A stretch of 11,469 nt of DNA from an uncultured Lachnobacterium sp. (GTDB lineage Bacteria; Bacillota; Clostridia; Lachnospirales; Lachnospiraceae), in NCBI GenBank assembly GCA_900550545.1, contig URSS01000060.1:1-11469 (forward strand), read 5' to 3'. A program made the translations under genes and the position numbers. Below the pieces are notes generated by a model that was not told where the DNA came from, did not search any database, and was given only the letters and a program-made list of their open reading frames with translations. The first letter of the stretch is position 1. Every line of letters begins with the position of its first letter. Shown in pieces: positions 7,491 to 11,469 of the stretch.

Positions 7491-8024
7491 TCACCTCATT
7501 TCTACTTTTTTCAACGACACTCCATAGGGATTTCTTCGAAGAATGCTCTCCGCAACCGCCAGCGACACAACAATCTGATTTTGCTGTAATCCCTTTGGCC
7601 GGAAGATATTTCTTCCTTTTATTTTTCTTTTATCAATAATAATTTCCTGATAAGCCCCATTGGGCAGCTTTATGGCATCTGCGTGTATGCATTCTTCCAT
7701 AACACAGTCATAAATCCAATATACTCTTGCCACGCTCGGAATCTGGCTCTGCTCATTTGGAAATATCTGCACCGCTTTAAAGGAAATATTGTCATCATAC
7801 ATCGCCAACACTTTTTTAATTGCTTCACTTACCATGTACGTCGGTTGCGAAAGAATATCCGGGATTTCCTGTGTTTCATCGTAACGCACATAACCTACGA
7901 CAGCATCCTCCAATCCGGCAAACTGACGGTGGGTCATCTCATGCGGATACCCTTCCAGATTTGGTCCAATAACTTTAATTGGATTTACCACATGTTCACT
8001 TTGTGCCAATAAATAATATTCCAT
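7491..8024 (-). CDS. Imm11/DUF1629-like protein
   Basis: This is a 177-residue soluble protein with no signal or membrane segment. Its pattern resembles the Imm11 (DUF1629) family: an N-terminal strand with YYLL, a central LSQPTYMVSEAIKKVL stretch, a late NIFRPKG motif (139-145), then VVSLAVAESILRRNPYGVSLKKV at the end. Members are often found near polymorphic toxins and spike genes and have been proposed as immunity proteins. Lying between the pentapeptide protein and the PAAR-like tip, it could instead be an accessory or adaptor factor. It starts 6 nt after the preceding stop, with AGGGAGT about 11 nt ahead of the ATG. The gene is certain; the family is a moderate call. Confidence 0.85.
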   Translation of the reverse strand: MEYYLLAQSEHVVNPIKVIGPNLEGYPHEMTHRQFAGLEDAVVGYVRYDETQEIPDILSQPTYMVSEAIKKVLAMYDDNISFKAVQIFPNEQSQIPSVARVYWIYDCVMEECIHADAIKLPNGAYQEIIIDKRKIKGRNIFRPKGLQQNQIVVSLAVAESILRRNPYGVSLKKVEMR

Positions 8025-8030
8025 AATACC

Positions 8031-9008
8031 CTAGACTCCCTTCCATTCCTCTCCGTCATTTGTACAGAATTCCACAACATTTTCCAGCATCTCAAACGGT
8101 TTATAAAATTCTTTGATTTTGTCCGGATTATCATACTCTGCATCCCAGTTCATATGAGTCAATTTACATTTCTTTAAGGTTGAATTCCGAATCGTTGCCC
8201 CGGCCAGATCAACCCCATCCATGCTGCAATGATAAAACCTGCAGCCATCAAATACCGCATCCCGTAAAAAGGTTTCTTCAAATTTGCAGAGAACAAATTC
8301 GCATCCATAAAAATGTGCATGGGACAGATCAATTTTTTCGAATATCTTCTTGTTATAGACCAGTTCCTGGAAATGGCAGAATGAAAAGTCCTTTCTTCTG
8401 CTACTCCAGAATATATCTGCTTCCGGTGTCTTCCGATACAGAAGCTTTGACCAGTCCCGGTAGCTTCCTGCGGTCAACCGAAAGCCATCTGCCCACATAA
8501 TCTGCTCATAACCTTCCCTCTGTTCAAACTCTGCAAACAAATATTTACACACGACCGCCAGACAGGAAACTGCAAATGATATACTTTCCCGCATCATCTG
8601 TTCCATTCCTTCCGGATGAATATATGCCAGCGCATTACATTCCCTGCATTTTTCTGTGATTGCCTGATGATACTCCTCCCAGCCGTCCATATACCAGCCT
8701 GCATTAAATTTTGCTGTAAGAATTTCTTCTCCAAACATGCCGTTTGCATCATAAGCGGTAAACGCAAACTGTGGAGTTCCCAACGCTATCGATGTGGATA
8801 AAAGGGAAATCTGAATTTCCCCAATCTCCATTGCATAGTGTTCCTGAAACTTTTGGATTATCTGCAGGAATGTATCCATATAATTGTCAAAAAGCGTTCT
8901 TGTCCGGTCCCGGTCTGCGGTAATATTCTGTACAATCCTGTCATGGTATACATTCTGCAGCGCTTCCAGATACTCTTTTTTGAATTCATCAATTGTAATT
9001 TTCATCAT
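8031..9008 (-). CDS. pentapeptide-repeat protein, candidate effector adaptor
   Basis: This is a 325-residue protein in two parts. Residues 1 to about 205 are a mixed helical domain I do not recognise, with WADGFRL near 172 and conserved-looking Trp and Tyr positions. Residues about 205-285 are pentapeptide repeats with the usual A/C-x-F/L-x-x spacing (DLSHAHFYGCEF, AVFDGCRFYHC, DLAGATIRNSTL), expected to form a short right-handed square helix. Pentapeptide proteins beside VgrG genes act as loading or adaptor factors in proteobacterial type VI systems; a similar job here is inference from position. The start may be the ATG at 9008 or the adjacent one at 9005, both behind AGGTG. It follows the VgrG gene after 28 nt. 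Confidence 0.88.
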   Translation of the reverse strand: MMKITIDEFKKEYLEALQNVYHDRIVQNITADRDRTRTLFDNYMDTFLQIIQKFQEHYAMEIGEIQISLLSTSIALGTPQFAFTAYDANGMFGEEILTAKFNAGWYMDGWEEYHQAITEKCRECNALAYIHPEGMEQMMRESISFAVSCLAVVCKYLFAEFEQREGYEQIMWADGFRLTAGSYRDWSKLLYRKTPEADIFWSSRRKDFSFCHFQELVYNKKIFEKIDLSHAHFYGCEFVLCKFEETFLRDAVFDGCRFYHCSMDGVDLAGATIRNSTLKKCKLTHMNWDAEYDNPDKIKEFYKPFEMLENVVEFCTNDGEEWKGV

Positions 9009-9036
9009 TCTTCACCTGTCTTTGACCATCCGCCTT

Positions 9037-10383
9037 TTACTTGATCACGATATTACTTGCGCCCATCTCAATTCCATCTGGCGTCATGTCAATATATGAT
9101 TCTGCCGTACTGATCAGGATATCCTTTTCCGCTGTAATAGAAATATTATTATTTGACATCAGTGACAGATTATTTTTTGCACATACACTGATATCCTTAT
9201 TACTGGAAATTGTAATTCCAGACTCATCTGTCAGATTAATAAATATTTTGCTGTCATCCGCATTTGTGGTAATATAAATGCCTTCTTCCGTTAAGAGGAT
9301 CTGCTTGCCATTCGGTCCTCTCCACTGCTTGTCCGTTACTTTTGCCCCCGGACTCACACAGACGCTGCTTGCAGCAAACGCACTGCCCTCATCAGTACCC
9401 GGGAAAAACACTCTGACAGTATCTCCTACTGCCGGCATACAGTAAAATCCGCTTCCATCCCCAGAAGAATATGCTGTGGAATATGGAAGCCAAACATCTC
9501 CACCGGCGTCATAAGAACTGTCAATATCTGTAATATGTACCTGTACTTTATCTGCCTGTACTGCCATAACTGTGCCGGAATACATTTTTCCCGATACCTG
9601 CTGGTTGACGATTGGCTGTTGTACAAATTTCTCCTCGGCTGCGATTTCAATTGTGGTAAGAAGTACGCCCTTTTCCATCGTACAACTCAATGCTTTTACT
9701 TTCTGATGGATGCCATGATACGAAATCTCACTTCCCAGATACATATACTGTCTTGTCTGTATGCTCGTTCCCACGCGAACCGTCTCTTTCGTAGATTTCG
9801 TCTCCGATTTCGAGAGATCAACGACTTTTCCCCTCCCCGGTAATCCAACGGTAATCTGTGGTTTTACTGCATCTATTTCAGAGAATATCGGGGCATTCAA
9901 CATGGATGCCAGACGCATGCAGAAAGCCCAATTGGTTTCATTACACTGTACAAGCATTTTTCCGGTTGCCTGATCTGTCACTTTCATGTTGACTGCACCT
10001 GTTCCATTCAATGCAGCCTCCATAACCTGTCCGTAAGTTGCAGAAGTCTTCTGATAACTCCGGTTGACCGGCTGAATATCCAGCAAAGCACTTGTCGTAG
10101 CAGCTGTAAGTGTCAGAGTTGCATACTCTGCCTCCTGCTCAACACCAACATTGGTAAGCAGTCCATAAAATAATACCGAAAGCTGTCCCTCTGCCGTTGT
10201 CGTTATCTTAATTGCCGCATTCTCATCCATTCGGTTAAGATATTCTCTCGCAGCATCCACTTCCATCTCTCCTACGATGGCAGCCGTACCGTGCTCATTG
10301 ATCGCATGAGCAATTTCCAATGCCAGTACTTTCGTAAAAGGTACTCCCTCCACCACAATGTTTGTATAGGTAATCGGTTCCAT
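9037..10383 (-). CDS. VgrG-type spike protein of a contractile injection system
   Basis: This is a 448-residue protein. Residues 1 to about 255 match the gp27-like ring of VgrG/late control protein D, with CNETNWAFCMRLASML at 147-162. Residues about 262-345 form an OB-fold gp5-like domain (SGTVMAVQADKVQVHI, FYCMPAVGDTVRVFFPG). Residues about 365-448 are short repeating strands (GIYITT, DISVCAKNNLSLMSNNNIS) of the kind that build the trimeric beta-helix needle. It would form the central spike that punctures the target and carries the PAAR-like tip. NETNW and FYCMP align with the same motifs in the VgrG-Rhs protein, so the locus has two spike modules. The ATG is 1 nt past the preceding stop and has a strong AAGGAGG within the upstream coding sequence, so coupled translation is expected. 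No lysozyme insert is seen. Confidence 0.93.
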   Translation of the reverse strand: MEPITYTNIVVEGVPFTKVLALEIAHAINEHGTAAIVGEMEVDAAREYLNRMDENAAIKITTTAEGQLSVLFYGLLTNVGVEQEAEYATLTLTAATTSALLDIQPVNRSYQKTSATYGQVMEAALNGTGAVNMKVTDQATGKMLVQCNETNWAFCMRLASMLNAPIFSEIDAVKPQITVGLPGRGKVVDLSKSETKSTKETVRVGTSIQTRQYMYLGSEISYHGIHQKVKALSCTMEKGVLLTTIEIAAEEKFVQQPIVNQQVSGKMYSGTVMAVQADKVQVHITDIDSSYDAGGDVWLPYSTAYSSGDGSGFYCMPAVGDTVRVFFPGTDEGSAFAASSVCVSPGAKVTDKQWRGPNGKQILLTEEGIYITTNADDSKIFINLTDESGITISSNKDISVCAKNNLSLMSNNNISITAEKDILISTAESYIDMTPDGIEMGASNIVIK

Positions 10384-10384
10384 A

Positions 10385-11008
10385 CTATGCCTCCTCCTTC
10401 AACTTACAAATGCTGTCTATCATTTCTTTCGCCAATGGGAAAAAGCGTTTTTTGTATTTACTTGGGAATGTAATTCCACCGATCAGCAAACGATCGTCTT
10501 CCATGCTTATGTAATACTGAAAGTTGTACACCATCATATCGATTGCCCTGGATACAAACTGCAATACTCCAATATGAAAATCCTCTTTTTCCAACACCTT
10601 TTTTTCAATGATCGTTACCCGCGGTCCCACCGCTTTCATAAGATCCGCCGTAATATCCATAAATTTCTTCATGCCATCATCCGGCACAATATGCTCTGTC
10701 TGATGAAAACTCATCTGAAAGTTGATATTCTCACCTCCGAAAACATGTGTCGGTGCATTTGCTCCCGGATACACCAGATGTTTCACATCATCCGTAAACA
10801 GAAAGAACGTCTCCGGCATATAAATGCTGATTTTCAGATCCGGAATCTCTCTGCGCTGAAAATGTACTTCTTCTCCGATAATGTGCACAATTTCATCGTA
10901 TATGGATTCTTCCGCTTCTTTTTCCAGACGATCCTGTGATTCTCTTAGCTTTTTCTGTTGCTCTAATTCTTTTTTCTTCTTTAAAATTTCTTCATCCTGA
11001 AACCCCAT
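10385..11008 (-). CDS. coiled-coil DcrB/DUF1795-like protein, candidate chaperone
   Basis: This is a 207-residue soluble protein and the first gene of the operon. Residues 1-35 are a charged, Glu/Lys-rich coiled coil. The rest has the order of elements I associate with the DcrB/PsbP fold: PDLKISIYMPETFFL (56-70), a YPGANAP-type loop, INFQMSF strand (95-101), a helix ending in LMKAVG, then a VLEKEDFHIGVLQF strand, a MMVYNFQYYISMEDDRLLIGGITFPS strand pair, and a final helix (PLAKEMIDSICKL). EagR chaperones (DUF1795), which shield the N-terminal membrane helices of type VI Rhs effectors, share this fold. Given a downstream Rhs protein with a hydrophobic pretoxin segment, a chaperone role is attractive but inferred. 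AAGGTGAG sits 3 nt before the ATG. The N-terminal coiled coil is not typical of the EagR family. Confidence 0.87.
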   Translation of the reverse strand: MGFQDEEILKKKKELEQQKKLRESQDRLEKEAEESIYDEIVHIIGEEVHFQRREIPDLKISIYMPETFFLFTDDVKHLVYPGANAPTHVFGGENINFQMSFHQTEHIVPDDGMKKFMDITADLMKAVGPRVTIIEKKVLEKEDFHIGVLQFVSRAIDMMVYNFQYYISMEDDRLLIGGITFPSKYKKRFFPLAKEMIDSICKLKEEA

Positions 11009-11021
11009 GTTCTCACCTTAT

Positions 11022-11046
11022 ACGATAATTCATGCGTAATTATCGT
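11022..11046 (-). promoter_or_regulatory. perfect 9-bp inverted repeat, candidate operator or 5' UTR hairpin
   Basis: ACGATAATT and AATTATCGT are perfect inverted repeats separated by 7 bases. The element ends just before the AAGGTGAG ribosome binding site of the first operon gene (about 11013-11020). It could be a dimeric repressor site or an RNA hairpin affecting translation of the leading gene. The arms are AT-rich and no run of T follows, so it is not a terminator. Confidence 0.55.
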
Positions 11047-11126
11047 GTTTTCCTTTCTTTTTTCATTAAAGTATGTCTATCGCTGTCGTATTACTATAAA
11101 TTTTCAAAAAAAATATTCCATAATAA

Positions 11127-11155
11127 ACTTTAAATTTCTTTATTATTTTCGTCAA
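11127..11155 (-). promoter_or_regulatory. candidate sigma-70-type promoter for the operon
   Basis: On the minus strand TTGACG (11150-11155) and TAAAGT (11127-11132) are separated by exactly 17 bases. The -35 matches the consensus at five of six positions and the -10 at four of six. Transcription would begin near 11120, giving a leader of about 110 nt that includes the inverted repeat. In such AT-rich DNA chance matches are common, so this is a candidate only. Confidence 0.4.
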
Positions 11156-11232
11156 TTGTACTTTAGTCCCATTTCATGCATGAACACATGATATTCGAAA
11201 GAAGCAGTCTGGAAAAGAATTAAAATTATCAT

Positions 11233-11280
11233 AAAAAACGCATTGTCTCCATAGCACCAAGTGCCATGAAAACAATGCGT
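11233..11280 (-). terminator. intrinsic terminator of the preceding gene
   Basis: On the minus strand ACGCATTGT pairs perfectly with ACAATGCGT. Inside this stem, ATGGCAC pairs with GTGCTAT around a short loop, with one wobble pair. The hairpin is followed at once by TTTTTT (11238-11233). It lies about 60 nt after the stop at 11341, so it should end transcription of the right-edge gene and insulate the downstream operon. Confidence 0.85.
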
Positions 11281-11340
11281 CCTAAATTTAAAGAAAAAAT
11301 ATTCAGTTGTGATTTCGGATGTTCTTATACGAAGTCATTA

Positions 11341-11469
11341 TTAAATATAGTCTTTCATAATGTTCCAAACCCTTTTTACTTCGTCATTATATTTCTCATT
11401 CAACTGATTTCTTAATTGAACATCTGCATCATAAATAATGAAATCGCTTAACCCGCCTCTCGAAGCAAA
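11341..11469 (-). CDS. C-terminal fragment of an unrecognised protein
   Basis: A frame open at the right window edge encodes 42 residues ending in TAA at 11341-11343. It begins FASRGGLSDFIIYDADVQLR and ends with an amphipathic helix (KRVWNIMKDYI). No ATG start is visible because the gene enters from beyond the window. The fragment is too short for a family call. Its place at the edge of a toxin locus, and a short compact end of the kind seen in small immunity proteins, would fit an immunity gene of another unit, but this is a guess. The terminator about 60 nt further on supports it being a true gene end. Confidence 0.7.
   Translation of the reverse strand, partial: FASRGGLSDFIIYDADVQLRNQLNEKYNDEVKRVWNIMKDYI

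Larger units (their letters stand above)
11009..11340. other. gene-free upstream region of the operon
   Basis: No convincing coding frame occurs here on either strand. The region is very AT-rich, apart from the terminator of the preceding gene at its right end, the candidate promoter in its middle and the inverted repeat at its left end. It also holds a 12-bp palindrome, TTCATGCATGAA (11173-11184), about 18 bp upstream of the candidate -35; its significance is unclear. Confidence 0.7.

Noticed and set aside
9037..10383. Prophage tail operon instead of an effector cassette
   Set aside because: The VgrG protein resembles phage late-control proteins, but no tail tape measure, sheath, tube or fibre gene is nearby and an Rhs toxin follows, so a spike/effector cassette fits better. 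A distant prophage origin cannot be excluded.
11173..11184. 12-bp palindrome TTCATGCATGAA as an operator
   Set aside because: It is short, lies upstream of the only candidate promoter, and occurs once; not strong enough for a separate feature.
1..11469. CRISPR array, tRNA, rRNA, transposase or integrase
   Set aside because: No regularly spaced repeats, tRNA-like cloverleaf, rRNA motif or recombinase protein is visible. The direct repeats found are explained by gene duplication.

Overview
The window looks like a chromosomal accessory locus of a low-G+C Gram-positive bacterium, most likely a gut Clostridia of the Lachnospiraceae type. The reasons are AT-rich DNA, strong AGGAGG-type ribosome binding sites, tightly packed genes often joined by ATG/stop overlaps, and protein families (a VgrG with an Rhs fusion, a DUF4280 PAAR-like tip, pentapeptide adaptors) that I associate with such genomes. 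The species is inference; no rRNA or marker gene is present.

Every gene I can support lies on the minus strand, so the locus reads from right to left. At the right edge (11341-11469) is the C-terminal end of an unrecognised gene, followed by a good intrinsic terminator (11233-11280). A gene-free stretch follows, with a candidate promoter (11127-11155) and a perfect 9-bp inverted repeat just upstream of the first ribosome binding site. One apparent operon then runs to the left edge: a coiled-coil protein with a DcrB/DUF1795-like body (10385-11008, candidate effector chaperone); a complete VgrG-type spike (9037-10383); a pentapeptide-repeat protein (8031-9008, candidate adaptor); an Imm11/DUF1629-like protein (7491-8024); a DUF4280 PAAR-like spike tip with a coiled-coil tail (6692-7486); a block of three paralogous two-TM membrane proteins with a 66-residue two-TM protein between the first and second (4264-6649); and a very large VgrG-Rhs fusion (1-4271) that runs off the left edge before its C-terminal toxin.

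The genes fit a tip-and-payload cassette of a contractile injection system: spike, sharpened tip, chaperone or adaptors, and a polymorphic Rhs toxin built directly onto a second spike module. No sheath, tube, baseplate or ATPase gene is in view, so the machine must be encoded elsewhere. The role of the triplicated membrane proteins is unknown; immunity or target-membrane functions are possible.

The most informative part is the membrane-protein block. Between copies 2 and 3 lies a 72-bp near-exact duplicate of the junction where copy 3 runs into the VgrG-Rhs gene, including a 15-codon remnant of the Rhs gene start. Upstream of copy 1 is a remnant of the 3' end of the 66-residue gene. These scars indicate that the array grew and shrank by unequal recombination of units of the form [small membrane gene]-[paralog]-[VgrG-Rhs].
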